A stretch of DNA of 63,741 nt from an uncultured Collinsella sp. (GCA_947002045.1 CAMQJB010000009.1:1-63741), one strand, 5' to 3'; positions 10,471 through 20,083 are shown, counted from the first letter of the stretch. Numbers and translations: made by a program. The notes: generated by a model from the letters alone, not told the origin.

Positions 10471-10770
10471 ATGGCACTGACAGGAGCACAGGTCAAGCAG
10501 CTTCGCAGCATGGCCCATCACCTCAACCCCGCCATCATCATCGGCAAGTCCGACGTCAACGAGGGCACCGTCGAGCAGACGGTCGCCTACCTGGAGAAGC
10601 ACGAGCTCGTTAAGTGCTCCGTGCTCGATGGCTCCAGCCTTTCCGCCCGCGAAGCCGCCGAGGAGCTCGCCGAGCGTTGCCACGCCGAGGTCGTCCAGGT
10701 CATCGGCCGCAAGTTCTCGCTGTATCGCGAGTCCTCGCGCAAGGACATCGAGAAGATCAAACTCGTCTAG
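10471..10770 (+). CDS. yhbY: YhbY/CRM-domain RNA-binding protein
   Basis: The 99-residue protein is a single CRM (CRS1-YhbY) domain. The signature IIIGKSDVNEGTVEQ, with the GxxG-like loop GK, and the ending RKFSLYRESS are clear. E. coli YhbY associates with pre-50S ribosomes, so a role in large-subunit assembly is likely. A small hairpin (GCCCCG/CGGGGC at 10431-10445) lies just before the ribosome site. It is followed by a terminator shared with the convergent regulator gene. Confidence 0.9.
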   Translation: MALTGAQVKQLRSMAHHLNPAIIIGKSDVNEGTVEQTVAYLEKHELVKCSVLDGSSLSAREAAEELAERCHAEVVQVIGRKFSLYRESSRKDIEKIKLV

Positions 10771-10808
10771 GAGCCAATGATCCGGCGAGCCAACACATAG
10801 CAAGCTTA

Positions 10809-10841
10809 CGGGTGCCCAAGTACTTCGGGCGCCCGTTTTTT
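10809..10841 (+). terminator. terminator of yhbY
   Basis: CGGGTGCCC and GGGCGCCCG form a stem with one G-U pair, followed by six T. The T-run overlaps the stop codon of the convergent gene, so it lies exactly between the two transcription units. Confidence 0.85.
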
Positions 10842-13836
10842 ATCGTTCGACCAGCACGCGATTGAGCCGCCCCTCCACCAAGCGCTCGTATAGGCGCCGC
10901 GTCTCGGGCTCGGGCACGCCATTGACCTGCTCCCTCAGGTGGTGCATATGCCCGCTGTACAGCTCGACGATATCGCGCCGTCGCCCCGCCGCACTGTAGA
11001 CGCGCATGGCGCAGCGCACCATATCCTCACGCGCCGTTTCCTGTCGAAGCCCCGACTCCGCCAGCCAAATCGCCGACTGCAGATCGTTTTCTTCTAGAGC
11101 GGCATTTGCTCCCTTAATCATGCAATCGATGTACTTTGACTGCATAATGCGCCGCATGCGCAAAAAGTAGGTGGGATTACAGCCATTGGGAACATACAAC
11201 GGTCCGGCATAAAGCTGTTCAATCTTAAGGCACAACTCGACCAGATGGGGCCCGCGCGCACCCGTGCGATTTCCCAAAACCTCGCGGCTTATCTGGTCAA
11301 ACAGCCGTACATCGGTCTTGACGTAGTCGCCGTTGAGCCCAATGCATTCATTTTGGATGAGCACGCATGACTTGCCATCCGGCGTCGGCCCCAAAGCCGA
11401 CCGCAAGCGCGATATCGTCGAGTACAGGTTGTTGCGGGCGCTATTGAACTCGGCATGGGGCCACAGCTCCATGGCCAGCGTCTCACGATCGACGAGCGCA
11501 TCCATGCCCAGCGCAAGCCGCTCGGCAAGTGTCGCCGCCTTCTTGCGGCGCCACATTTTGTCCGTGATGGGAAACCCGTCGCGCTCGGCGCGAAACGCAC
11601 CAAACATGCGCATCTCAATATGGCCGATCGTATCGACAGCCTCAACCTCGCCCGCCTGGAACAGGTGCTCGCTTTCGCCCTCAAAATCATCGCGTAGTGA
11701 ATACCGCGACAGTTCACGCACCGGAAGCTTCTTGCGAATCCTGACGGCAGGCTCGCCCAGACAATGCATCGCAAGACGTGCGAACAGCCGATACGATGGG
11801 TCTAAAATCCCCGAGCGATTCATAGACATCCAAGCGGCAAGATCGCTATCGCGGCCCGCAGCGGCCAAATGCAGTGCCACGATCCAGGCTTCTGAGCCGC
11901 CGACCTGTGTCTTGCTAATATCGAGCAGTTCTGCCTCTTCGCGAACCGATACCAGCGACGTATTGCGCAGGTACGCCACGCGCTCAAGCAGCAACGCGTT
12001 TTCGCGCATGTACGCAATCGATTCGTCGGCGAGCTTGAGCACCTGAACCGCACGGAACTTCGCGTTGACCGGCCGCCCCTCCGCCAGCGATTGCCAACCC
12101 TCCAGCAATAACCCAAACAGCTGAATTTGATTGTCACGAACACGCACCGCAAAGCGGTCGAGCTCGCCAAACGCCACATCGTCGGTCACGGGCAAGCCCG
12201 CGAGCAGGCGCCGCGCCGCGAGCACCATACGCAGCCAAATGGATGGTGCCTTAAGCCCGCGGATATCGAGCGCCTCGAGTATCTGCGCCATCTTGTCATC
12301 GCGCTCGTCGGGTTTAGCAAACGAGCCGTCGAACAGCTCCACCAGCATATGGTCGGCCTGTATGAGAATCCCCGCGATGTCGAGCTCGCAATCATAAGCT
12401 TTGCACGCCTTGAGCTTCGCGAGAACATTGCCGTCTTCCGCTCGCTCGGTTAGGTGGCGCTTGACCTCGATATGCGCGGACAGCATGTCGAGTACCTCGC
12501 AGGATGTCTGTTCTTGCACAACAGGGTTGGCGGGAAGCCCCAGGTCATTGTCGCCATAAAAGGCGATGGTGAGCGCCTGGGCTATTTTCCAGGTAGCGGG
12601 ATCGACCTCGCGGGCCGCCTGGTCGCCAGCACGTTCGATAACGGACGCCATATACCTTGCTAGCTTTGTATTGCACACGCTGACAGCCGCCAGATACACG
12701 CCGAGTGCCTCGGCGGGTGTCGGCTCTTGCTCCTGCTTTTCCGCATTGATCATCGCCGACGCCGCACGGCAAATGTCCCCTCCGTGCCCGGTCAGGGCAA
12801 GATCGGCCCCATACTGCCCGGCAAGTTCCAATACCACATGGCGGTCCAAGAACGCGTCGGCCAGGTCCATAGCCAAATCGCATCGGCCCGCCTTGATCAA
12901 AATGCGAGCAGCCCGCGATACAAGTTCGGGACGGATCTCGGCAACAAGCTTTCGCAGCCTCAGGCGCGCGTTGTCCTTAGCGCCCAAACACCTAAAGGTG
13001 CGATCAGACGGATCCACGCCAAAAATCGGATAATCGCGCACAAAGATGGACTGGTCGACCATCGAAAGCCTCACGCCGCACGCCTCTAGCTCCGCAATGC
13101 GGCCCTCGCCCATCAGTACCATCAAACAGGCAACGGTAAACAACAGGTTGTTCTCGAGCGATGCGAGATCGACCAGCGCCGCACCGTACACGTTGACGAT
13201 TTCGTTCTCGAGCAACCCGGCAACATCGCCCTGTCCATACATTCCCGTCTGCAGGGCAGATACCAGCTCGGGTACACCCTGTGTGAGCCGATAGAAATCA
13301 AGCGATGTGCTGATTGAGAACGCCGTGGCCCATGACGAATACTCATAGGCGTGCACCTTGAGCATCTGCGCATTGACTTTTACAGAATCGCCCAGCCCGT
13401 GGATAAGCAATCGGTTGGAGGGGCGGCAAGTAATAAAGACCCCCGTCCCCGTAGCACGTAAGCTGCGGATTCGATCGATGAGGTCCTCTGTTTCGCGCAG
13501 CTCGAGATTGGGCACGTTGTCGATCGCAACGAGCGAATGCGGTTTGTCCTTGAGCTCATCGGCGACAACCTCGAGCTGCATAAAGAGCTCGCGTCCAATC
13601 GCGCGGTCGGCCTCGATAATCCGAACCGGCCCTCGCGTGGGGTCCGATTTAACCTCCTGCACGTATTGCAGCAACACCGACGTTTTACCAAACCCGTCAG
13701 GCGCGTAGAGCAGAACGATTCCCGCCTTGCGCCCTTTAACGATGAGCTCGTTCATCAAGCGATCGCGCCGCACCATATAGCTGCCGCCCGTCGGCATCAA
13801 CTCGAGGTCGTCCATATTGCCCAGATCGTTTTCCAT
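10840..13836 (-). CDS. large ATPase/BTAD-type transcriptional regulator
   Basis: The 998-residue protein has a P-loop APDGFGKT at residues 45-52 with a STAND/MalT-like NTPase region after it, a long helical middle, and a C-terminal winged helix (about 745-850: FGAFRAERDGFP, RRKKAATLAERLAL, SARNNLYSTISRLRSALG). A bacterial transcriptional activator domain ends the chain. This order is unusual for SARP/AfsR proteins, where the DNA-binding and BTAD parts come first. GAGGAG precedes the ATG. It is transcribed alone and no nearby gene is an obvious target. The spacer 13837-14226 upstream carries no gene; its only notable structure is the palindrome at 14071-14084. Confidence 0.8.
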   Translation of the reverse strand: MENDLGNMDDLELMPTGGSYMVRRDRLMNELIVKGRKAGIVLLYAPDGFGKTSVLLQYVQEVKSDPTRGPVRIIEADRAIGRELFMQLEVVADELKDKPHSLVAIDNVPNLELRETEDLIDRIRSLRATGTGVFITCRPSNRLLIHGLGDSVKVNAQMLKVHAYEYSSWATAFSISTSLDFYRLTQGVPELVSALQTGMYGQGDVAGLLENEIVNVYGAALVDLASLENNLLFTVACLMVLMGEGRIAELEACGVRLSMVDQSIFVRDYPIFGVDPSDRTFRCLGAKDNARLRLRKLVAEIRPELVSRAARILIKAGRCDLAMDLADAFLDRHVVLELAGQYGADLALTGHGGDICRAASAMINAEKQEQEPTPAEALGVYLAAVSVCNTKLARYMASVIERAGDQAAREVDPATWKIAQALTIAFYGDNDLGLPANPVVQEQTSCEVLDMLSAHIEVKRHLTERAEDGNVLAKLKACKAYDCELDIAGILIQADHMLVELFDGSFAKPDERDDKMAQILEALDIRGLKAPSIWLRMVLAARRLLAGLPVTDDVAFGELDRFAVRVRDNQIQLFGLLLEGWQSLAEGRPVNAKFRAVQVLKLADESIAYMRENALLLERVAYLRNTSLVSVREEAELLDISKTQVGGSEAWIVALHLAAAGRDSDLAAWMSMNRSGILDPSYRLFARLAMHCLGEPAVRIRKKLPVRELSRYSLRDDFEGESEHLFQAGEVEAVDTIGHIEMRMFGAFRAERDGFPITDKMWRRKKAATLAERLALGMDALVDRETLAMELWPHAEFNSARNNLYSTISRLRSALGPTPDGKSCVLIQNECIGLNGDYVKTDVRLFDQISREVLGNRTGARGPHLVELCLKIEQLYAGPLYVPNGCNPTYFLRMRRIMQSKYIDCMIKGANAALEENDLQSAIWLAESGLRQETAREDMVRCAMRVYSAAGRRRDIVELYSGHMHHLREQVNGVPEPETRRLYERLVEGRLNRVLVER

Positions 13837-14070
13837 GCCTGCTCCTCAACTCGACCATATGGACACCGTAGCTGCAGGACCATATGAGCCACCCCGTGAA
13901 TAGCGCGACTTAGAGTTTTTGGTTGTCTGCCGGTACGTGTTTGGCAAGTTTTTGTACAGCGAGGCCCGATGGTAACTTATCCCTCGACCAATAGGTCTTT
14001 GCGCAGGTCAATGCGCTTGCCAGCATGTCCCATCCCATTTGCAGTGTAGCGCAGTCCGCTGTTTTTATTT

Positions 14071-14084
14071 GAGTTGCGCAACTC
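14071..14084. promoter_or_regulatory. 14-bp palindrome, possible operator
   Basis: GAGTTGCGCAACTC is perfectly palindromic, in the otherwise featureless spacer 13837-14226 upstream of the BTAD regulator. An operator role is a guess. Confidence 0.3.
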
Positions 14085-14226
14085 GCCTACTCCTCGCTAC
14101 CGCCTGCGACTCTATGGTGGCAAATGTGCATAGAATCTGCTATAGAATGAATCGCATGATTTAGAACCCACCAGTCAAGCATGCGGCAAGGTTTCCGTCA
14201 TGCATGCGCCACGGCCTATGTCCACT

Positions 14227-14257
14227 AAAAAGGCCCCCGCAAAGCGAGGGCCTTTTG
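14227..14257 (-). terminator. terminator of nagB
   Basis: On the minus strand AAAAGGCCC and GGGCCTTTT form a stem around CTCGCTTTGCGGG and end in a T-run, about 30 bases after the nagB stop. Confidence 0.85.
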
Positions 14258-14285
14258 GAAAGCTATGCAAGATCGCTTGGTCGCG

Positions 14286-15014
14286 TTACTCGCAGAGCGA
14301 AAGAGCGGCCTCGTCAGCAACGACGACGCAGTTGGTGTGCAGTTGCAGGATCGAAGCCGGACACTTGGGCGTAACCGGGCCATAGCACATATCGTGCACG
14401 GCCTGGGCCTTGGCCTCGCCGTTGGCGACAACCAGGATCATGCGGGCATACATGATGGTCTGGGTGCCCATGGTGTAAGCCTGACGGGGCACGTCATCGA
14501 TGCTGTCGAACAGGCGGCTGTTGGCCTGAATGGTGCTCTCGGTGAGGTCGACGCAGTGCGTGCCCTTGGAGAAGTGGTCATCGGGCTCGTTAAAGCCGAT
14601 GTGACCGTTGTTGCCAATGCCGAGCAGCTGCAGATCCGGGTAACCGGCGGCAGCGACGATCTTGTCGTACTCGGAGCAGGCAGCGGCGGCATCGGGGTTG
14701 GAGCCATCGGGCACGTGCGTGTTGTTCAGATCGATATTGATGTGATCGAAGAAGTTCTCGCGCATAAAGTAGTGATAGCTCTGGGGATCGTCGTGCGAAA
14801 GACCACGATACTCGTCCAGGTTATAGGTGCTGACCTCGGCAAAGTCAATGTCACCCTTCTCGTACCAAGCAGCGAGCTGTTTGTAAGCGCCAATCGGGGT
14901 GGAGCCAGTGGCAAGACCCAACACGCAATCGGGCTTGAGGATAACCTGAGCCGAGATGATATTAGCGGCCTTGCGGCTCATATCCTCGTAGTCTTTAGCT
15001 TTAATGATTTTCAT
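14286..15014 (-). CDS. nagB: glucosamine-6-phosphate deaminase
   Basis: The 242-residue cytosolic enzyme converts glucosamine-6-phosphate to fructose-6-phosphate and ammonia. Family marks are VLGLATGSTP (phosphate-binding loop), YNLDEYRGL with the catalytic Asp, GIGNNGHIGFNEP and the C-terminal VVADEAALSL. The start at 15014 has AAGGACG upstream; the frame extends 55 codons further but that part has no similarity to the family. It lies downstream of a IIA(Glc)-type PTS gene and glmM on the same strand, grouping amino-sugar entry, breakdown and cell-wall precursor synthesis. Confidence 0.95.
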   Translation of the reverse strand: MKIIKAKDYEDMSRKAANIISAQVILKPDCVLGLATGSTPIGAYKQLAAWYEKGDIDFAEVSTYNLDEYRGLSHDDPQSYHYFMRENFFDHINIDLNNTHVPDGSNPDAAAACSEYDKIVAAAGYPDLQLLGIGNNGHIGFNEPDDHFSKGTHCVDLTESTIQANSRLFDSIDDVPRQAYTMGTQTIMYARMILVVANGEAKAQAVHDMCYGPVTPKCPASILQLHTNCVVVADEAALSLCE

Positions 15015-15212
15015 TACGCGTCCTTTCTCGTACAAGAGAGGCAAGGCTCCCCTTACAAGCACTTGCCCGCGGCCCGCGTCGGCCGCAACCAACGTGTGCG
15101 GCCACCAGGGCGAGGTCGCGTAATATATGTGTCTCGTGTCTAACCGCGTCGAGGCCCCTGCCCGTCCACGGTGACCCAAAGCTGTTTAGCTTCGGACAAT
15201 CCCCATCTTGCC

Positions 15213-15246
15213 ACGGAGGGCGCCCTCTTTCACGGGCGCCCTCCGT
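15213..15246 (-). terminator. hairpin between PTS IIA and nagB
   Basis: ACGGAGGGCGCCC (15213-15225) and GGGCGCCCTCCGT (15234-15246) form a perfect 13-bp stem with an 8-base loop. There is no clear T-run on either side, so it may terminate weakly or stabilise the 3' end of the PTS transcript. Confidence 0.5.
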
Positions 15247-15286
15247 AAACGTGATTGAATTGTAGGCTAAAGGCCAAGCGGAGCGA

Positions 15287-15784
15287 CTAGCGCTCGCGAG
15301 CAACGATGAGCTGGTCCATCTCCTCGACATGCTCGCCAACGGAGCCCTTGATGCTCGAGAACTCAACAGAGTTGCACACCAAGATGGGAACCGTCACATC
15401 GTAACCCTCGGCAGCAATTGCCTCGCGATCGAACTCGATGAGCACGTCGCCCTTATGGACGACATCACCCACCTGTGCATGCACGCTAAAATGCTTGCCC
15501 TCAAGCTGGACAGTGTCCAAACCAACATGGATGAGCACGTCTAGACCATCGACCGTGTTGAGCGCAACGGCGTGACCCGTGGGAAAAATGGCCTCGACCT
15601 TGGCGTCTGCCGGCGCAATCACACGCGTGCCGGTAGGCTGAATCGCCACGCCCTGGCCCAAAAGGCCGGTAGCAAACGTCTGGTCTTTGACCTCGGATAA
15701 CGGAATGACGTCGCCCGAGATGGGAGCATCCAGCGTAAGGACTCGACCACGCATACCAAAAGACCTCAGGACTTTAGTGAACAT
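15287..15784 (-). CDS. PTS glucose-type IIA component
   Basis: The 165-residue protein is a full IIA(Glc) domain (PTS_EIIA_1). LIHVGLDTVQLEG carries the phosphorylated histidine and FPTGHAVAL carries the second conserved histidine; GVAIQPTG is also conserved. It passes phosphate from HPr to a membrane IIB/IIC, which is not in the window, so the sugar is unknown. Placement next to nagB hints at GlcNAc or glucose. The start at 15784 follows GAGGGGGAGC; seven codons upstream are also open. Confidence 0.9.
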   Translation of the reverse strand: MFTKVLRSFGMRGRVLTLDAPISGDVIPLSEVKDQTFATGLLGQGVAIQPTGTRVIAPADAKVEAIFPTGHAVALNTVDGLDVLIHVGLDTVQLEGKHFSVHAQVGDVVHKGDVLIEFDREAIAAEGYDVTVPILVCNSVEFSSIKGSVGEHVEEMDQLIVARER

Positions 15785-15855
15785 GCTCCCCCTCGGACAT
15801 ACCAATCAATCAAAATAACTTTAACAGTTTACCACTTGGCACCCGTTTTTGACCA

Positions 15856-17193
15856 TTAGGGAAGTTCGCGCTTGACAACCTCGACGATGTCGTCAACTAC
15901 ACGCTGGGTCAACTCGTGCGTCTCGGCCTCGGCCATCACACGGACCAGCGGCTCGGTGCCACTCGGACGTACCAGAATGCGGCCGCGACCGTTGAGCTCC
16001 TTCTCGGCGGCAGCGACGGCGTCCCAAATGGGCTGACAATCGTCCAGGCCGGCCTTATTGTCGGAATGTACGTTGACAAGTACCTGCGGGTACTTCTTCA
16101 TGATGCCGGCAAGGTCGGTGAGGGTGCGGCCGGTGCGCTTGAGCACGGCCAGAAGCTGCAGGGCCGTCACCAAGCCGTCGCCGGTGGTGTTGTGCTCCAG
16201 GAAGATGATGTGGCCGGACTGCTCGCCGCCGATGACGGCACCGTCCTCGAGCATACGCTCGAGAACATAGCGGTCGCCCACGGCGGTCTGGACCATCTCG
16301 AAGCCCTGCTCCTTCATGGCGATGGAGAAGCCTAGGTTGCACATAACGGTCGAGACGATCTCGGAGTTGGCGAGCTTGCCGCGAGCGGCCAGGTCGGAAC
16401 CGCAGATGGCCAGGATGTAGTCGCCATCGATTTCGTTGCCCTCGCTGTCCACGAACAGCACGCGATCGGCGTCGCCATCGTGAGCCAGACCGATGTCGGC
16501 GTGGGTGCGCAGCACGAGCTCGCGCAGGGGCTCAAGATGAGTGGAGCCGCACTCGACGTTAATGTCGGTGCCGCAGTAATCGGTGTTGATGGCATGGACC
16601 GTGGCGCCCAGGCGCTGCAGTGCGGCGGGCGTGGTCTGGCAAGAAGCGCCGTGGCCGCAGTCGACGGCAACAACCAGGCCGTCGAGCTTAAGGCCGTCGA
16701 GCGTGCTGATGGCATGATCGACATATGCCTTGCGGGCGTCCTTCATCTTGATGATGTGACCCACGCCGGCACCGGTCGGCAGCGTATCGGCAGCCATGGC
16801 CTCCTCGGACATGACCCAGGCGCTGATCTCTTCCTCGACAGCATCGGGAAGCTTCATGCCCTTGCGGCTAAAGAACTTGATGCCGTTGAACTCCGGCGGA
16901 TTGTGCGAAGCGGAGATGACGATGCCGCCGTCGAGCTCGTTTTGGACGGTAAGCAGCGCCACGGCCGGCGTAGGGATAACGCCGCAGCAGTGCGGGCGGC
17001 CGCCCTCGGCCATAATGCCGGCGGTCAGAGCGCTCTCGAGCATGGTGCCCGAAAGACGCGTGTCGCGGCCGATGCAAATATCCGGACCAAGGAACTTGGT
17101 CGCCGCACGGCCAAGGCGAAACGCGAGGTCGCACGAGAGGTCGGCGTTGGCGACGCCACGGACGCCATCGGTACCGAAGATGTTCTGGGGCAT
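15856..17193 (-). CDS. glmM: phosphoglucosamine mutase
   Basis: The 445-residue enzyme interconverts glucosamine-6-phosphate and glucosamine-1-phosphate for UDP-GlcNAc and peptidoglycan synthesis. It begins MPQNIFGTDGVRG as in the family, has the phosphoserine motif ISASHNPP (Ser about 96), the magnesium loop HDGDADR and the C-terminal phosphate site RPSGTEPLVR. Length is normal. The start at 17193 is set by AAGGAG; the extra six upstream codons are unlikely. It lies downstream of rpsI on the same strand but after a strong terminator, so it probably has its own promoter. Confidence 0.96.
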   Translation of the reverse strand: MPQNIFGTDGVRGVANADLSCDLAFRLGRAATKFLGPDICIGRDTRLSGTMLESALTAGIMAEGGRPHCCGVIPTPAVALLTVQNELDGGIVISASHNPPEFNGIKFFSRKGMKLPDAVEEEISAWVMSEEAMAADTLPTGAGVGHIIKMKDARKAYVDHAISTLDGLKLDGLVVAVDCGHGASCQTTPAALQRLGATVHAINTDYCGTDINVECGSTHLEPLRELVLRTHADIGLAHDGDADRVLFVDSEGNEIDGDYILAICGSDLAARGKLANSEIVSTVMCNLGFSIAMKEQGFEMVQTAVGDRYVLERMLEDGAVIGGEQSGHIIFLEHNTTGDGLVTALQLLAVLKRTGRTLTDLAGIMKKYPQVLVNVHSDNKAGLDDCQPIWDAVAAAEKELNGRGRILVRPSGTEPLVRVMAEAETHELTQRVVDDIVEVVKRELP

Positions 17194-17251
17194 AGGATCG
17201 CTCCTTCCCAAGTGGGCAAAACGCAGTCGCCCACCCTAGTCGAAAAAGAAA

Positions 17252-17287
17252 AGCGGGACCCGCCGAGCAATCGGCAGGCCCCGCTTG
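17252..17287 (-). terminator. terminator of rplM-rpsI
   Basis: On the minus strand a GC-rich stem (AAGCGGGGCC with GGTCCCGCTT, with internal pairing) is followed by a T-rich run. It lies 30 bases after the rpsI stop. Confidence 0.85.
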
Positions 17288-17316
17288 TACATTGTATCTC
17301 GTAAGGAGATAAAACC

Positions 17317-17712
<396 letters not shown>

Positions 17713-17714
17713 CT

Positions 17715-18158
17715 TTAAGCCTCCAGCTCAATCTTCGTGGGGTTCTGGGCAGCGTGCGGATGCTCGGCACCAGCGTAGACCTTAAGCTTGGTCATCTGGG
17801 CACGGCCGAGGGTGGTCTTGGGCAGCATACCGCGAACGGCGCGCTCGATGACCTTCTCCGGGTGCTTCTCCATAGCCTGGCGGAAGCTCTCAGCCTTGAG
17901 GCCGCCGTTGTAGCCGCTGTGGCGATAATAGGTCTTCGTGTCGGCCTTGTTACCGGTAAGCTGGACCTTATCGGCGTTGATAACGACAACGAAGTCGCCG
18001 CAGTCGCTGTTGGGCGTGAACTGGGGTTTGTTCTTACCGCGCAGGATCATTGCGATCTGGGTGGCAAGACGGCCCAGGACAGCACCATCGGCGTCGACGA
18101 GAACCCAGTTGCGCTGGACCTCGCCCTGCTTGGCGTAGTGAGTCGATTTCGAAATCAC
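17715..18158 (-). CDS. rplM: 50S ribosomal protein L13 (uL13)
   Basis: The 147-residue protein has the L13 hallmarks: WVLVDADGAVLGRLAT, VVVINADKVQLTGNK, YYRHSGYNGGLK and RAVRGMLPKTTLGR. It starts at a GTG (18158), with GGAGGAG seven bases upstream; no other start fits the family N-terminus. Leading gene of the rplM-rpsI operon, with a near-consensus promoter 66 bp upstream. Confidence 0.97.
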   Translation of the reverse strand: MISKSTHYAKQGEVQRNWVLVDADGAVLGRLATQIAMILRGKNKPQFTPNSDCGDFVVVINADKVQLTGNKADTKTYYRHSGYNGGLKAESFRQAMEKHPEKVIERAVRGMLPKTTLGRAQMTKLKVYAGAEHPHAAQNPTKIELEA

Positions 18159-18224
18159 TTAGACTCCTCCATGTACAGTACGTGTTGTTACAGAGATTCA
18201 CGGGGCTCTGCAAGTAACCCGTCC

Positions 18225-18252
18225 ATATTACCCCGCTCGTCGCCCGAGTCAA
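18225..18252 (-). promoter_or_regulatory. rplM-rpsI promoter
   Basis: Minus-strand TTGACT (18247-18252) and TAATAT (18225-18230) are separated by 16 bp. The predicted 5' leader is about 60 bases. Confidence 0.7.
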
Positions 18253-18315
18253 CAGGTATTTTGGCTCTGACCAGACTTTCTGCACATGTCGTCCATGGGT
18301 CATGACGTCGCGACG

Positions 18316-19194
18316 CTAGCGCTCGACAAATGCCTCGATATCACTCAGTAGGCGCTTTGCCTCCTGGCGGCCCTGAATATACAGGTCGAGGAGCTTTGCC
18401 GGATCGTGCTCAACGTGGCCGACCTCGACCGGCTTTTGCGGAGCAATGACCAGCGCACGGCCCTCGCGCTCATACTTCCACAGATGCATGCGCTGGATGT
18501 TATAGCGGTCGTGGCGCGTCTCGATGGCCTCGAGCAGGTAGGGGTAGTCGGCATAGCGGGCGCGCGCGGCGGGCATAAACTCGTAGGGCTTTTTCTCGTA
18601 CGAGCGGTCCTGCGTGACAATGACAATCGCGCGATCGAAGCCCGCCTCCTCCAGCACGTGCTCGATGGGAACCGAATCGGCTACGCCACCGTCGACGTAT
18701 TTGTGCCCGTCAATCTCGACCGGCGGCGTCACCAGCGGCAGCGACGTCGAGGCGCGCACGGCATCGAGGTCGAGCACGGCGCTTTTGACCGGCAGGTACG
18801 CGGCAGTTCCAAAGAGCATGTCCGTCGCGACGGCGTACATCTCGATGGGGCTCGCATCAAACGTCTCGTTGTCAAAGGGATCCAGGCGGTCCTGGACATC
18901 GTTGAAGATAAAGTCGTAGCCCACAATAGAACCCGTGGACGCAAACGATGCGGCACCCATGAAGCGGTTGTCGTTGCAGAAAGCCAGGTTGATGCGGTTG
19001 GCACGGCCGATCTGGTGCGACTTGTAGTTCACGCCGTTGAGGGCACCGGCCGATACGCCATATACCGCCGGAATCTCGACGCCGGCCTCCATGAGAACGT
19101 CAAGCACGCCTGCGGTAAATTGCCCGCGGAAGCTGCCGCCCTCCAAAACAAGCGCGACCTTGCCGGCGTTCTTTGCCTTATCTTCTGCAGTCAT
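18316..19194 (-). CDS. patatin-like phospholipase
   Basis: The 292-residue protein has all patatin elements: the oxyanion loop EGGSFRGQF (residues about 18-26), the nucleophile elbow GVSAG (about residue 48) and the catalytic Asp in DGGVAD (about 168-173). Patatin enzymes are Ser-Asp acyl hydrolases acting on phospholipids or neutral lipids. No signal peptide is seen, so it is probably cytosolic. AGGAGG precedes the ATG. Monocistronic; substrate unknown. Confidence 0.92.
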   Translation of the reverse strand: MTAEDKAKNAGKVALVLEGGSFRGQFTAGVLDVLMEAGVEIPAVYGVSAGALNGVNYKSHQIGRANRINLAFCNDNRFMGAASFASTGSIVGYDFIFNDVQDRLDPFDNETFDASPIEMYAVATDMLFGTAAYLPVKSAVLDLDAVRASTSLPLVTPPVEIDGHKYVDGGVADSVPIEHVLEEAGFDRAIVIVTQDRSYEKKPYEFMPAARARYADYPYLLEAIETRHDRYNIQRMHLWKYEREGRALVIAPQKPVEVGHVEHDPAKLLDLYIQGRQEAKRLLSDIEAFVER

Positions 19195-19313
19195 GTTGAC
19201 CTCCTGCTGTTTCGTTTGGGCTTCTTCTACCCAGTTTTACGGAGGAGAGCGCACGGGTTTTGGAGTTGAGGAGGGCGGGGCGGCCAAGTCAACACCAGAG
19301 CATGAGTTACCAC

Positions 19314-19362
19314 CGGGAAATCGCATCCCAGTCTGAGAGGCGATTCTGGGATGGATTTTCCG
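19314..19362. repeat. imperfect hairpin in the patatin-tmRNA spacer
   Basis: The arm around CATCCCAG (19314-19331) pairs imperfectly with 19346-19362 (CTGGGATGGATTTTCCG). The spacer 19195-19675 has no gene. A related half-site (GGAAACTGCATCCCA) follows at about 19376. Confidence 0.5.
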
Positions 19363-19407
19363 CTAGCCATTCATTTGGAAACTGCATCCCACCCTGCGTT
19401 GCTGCGG

Positions 19408-19663
19408 CGTTTTCTTTACGCCCGCGCCCTGCGCAGAGTTCGATTCTCCGCGGGTTTGGGGTTCCGTTGATGCGGCGCATGGCAGGCTGAGATTCGATAT
19501 CATCGCATCTATATAGGGTTGAGGCTTTGCGCGGAGAATCCGCGTATTTGCTTCGCAAATCCGCACCGGCTTCGGCCGCCTGCCGGCGCCCTCGCCCGCG
19601 GGCTAAAAACGCTCACGCGTTTTCTTGACGCCCGCGCCCTGCACAGAGTTCGATTTTCCGCGG
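19408..19663. repeat. pair of direct repeats resembling the tmRNA 3' end
   Basis: About 46 bases at 19408-19453 recur at 19618-19663 with three differences (core ACGCCCGCGCCCTGC, then CAGAGTTCGATT and CTCCGCGG or TTCCGCGG). The GAGTTCGATTCTCCGCG part equals the T-arm strand of the neighbouring tmRNA in inverted orientation. These may be scars of an element that uses the tmRNA end as its target. Confidence 0.65.
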
Positions 19664-19677
19664 TACGGACTAGAAAT

Positions 19678-19710
19678 AAAAAGGCAGGTAGATATAAGTA
19701 TCTACCTGCC
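19678..19710 (-). terminator. terminator of ssrA
   Basis: GGCAGGTAGATA (19683-19694) and TATCTACCTGCC (19699-19710) form a perfect 12-bp stem with a 4-base loop. On the minus strand it is followed by a T-run, ten bases after the tmRNA CCA end. Confidence 0.9.
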
Positions 19711-19719
19711 TGTTACTTA

Positions 19720-20083
19720 TGGTGGAGGCGCGGAGAATCGAACTCCGGTCCACGAAAGCCCCCTGATTGGCATCTCCAAGCTCAGTCGCTGGTTTTGTCT
19801 CGGACGCTTTGCGCGCAGCGACACGCTCGCGGCATCCCAACCGGTTCGGTCTTAGCCCGCGCCATACCGATTACGTGCGCAGGAGCATTCCCCTAACATG
19901 ACGTCGCGCCGGTGTCGGGGAAATCACCGGGTTGACGCGCCGCTATAAACTAAGCAGCGAGAGCCATAGGCTCAAAAGAAGAGTTGTTGTCAATTCAATT
20001 TGACGGTACCCCTGTTTAACGAGGCGAGGAGACCTCGGCTTGCTTCCTCTCTCAGAGCTATCGTGTCGAAACCAGTCGCCCCC
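19720..20083 (-). ncRNA. ssrA: transfer-messenger RNA (tmRNA)
   Basis: The 364-nt RNA starts GGGGGCGACTGGTTTCGACA and ends CGCCTCCACCA; the 5' GGGGGCG and 3' CGCCTCC form the tRNA-like acceptor and CCA is encoded. The internal frame (19950-19991, minus) gives DNNSSFEPMALAA then TAG, a proteolysis tag with the usual ALAA-type end. The exact resume codon may be one or two codons earlier and cannot be fixed by eye. It rescues stalled ribosomes together with SmpB. It has its own terminator. Confidence 0.95.
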
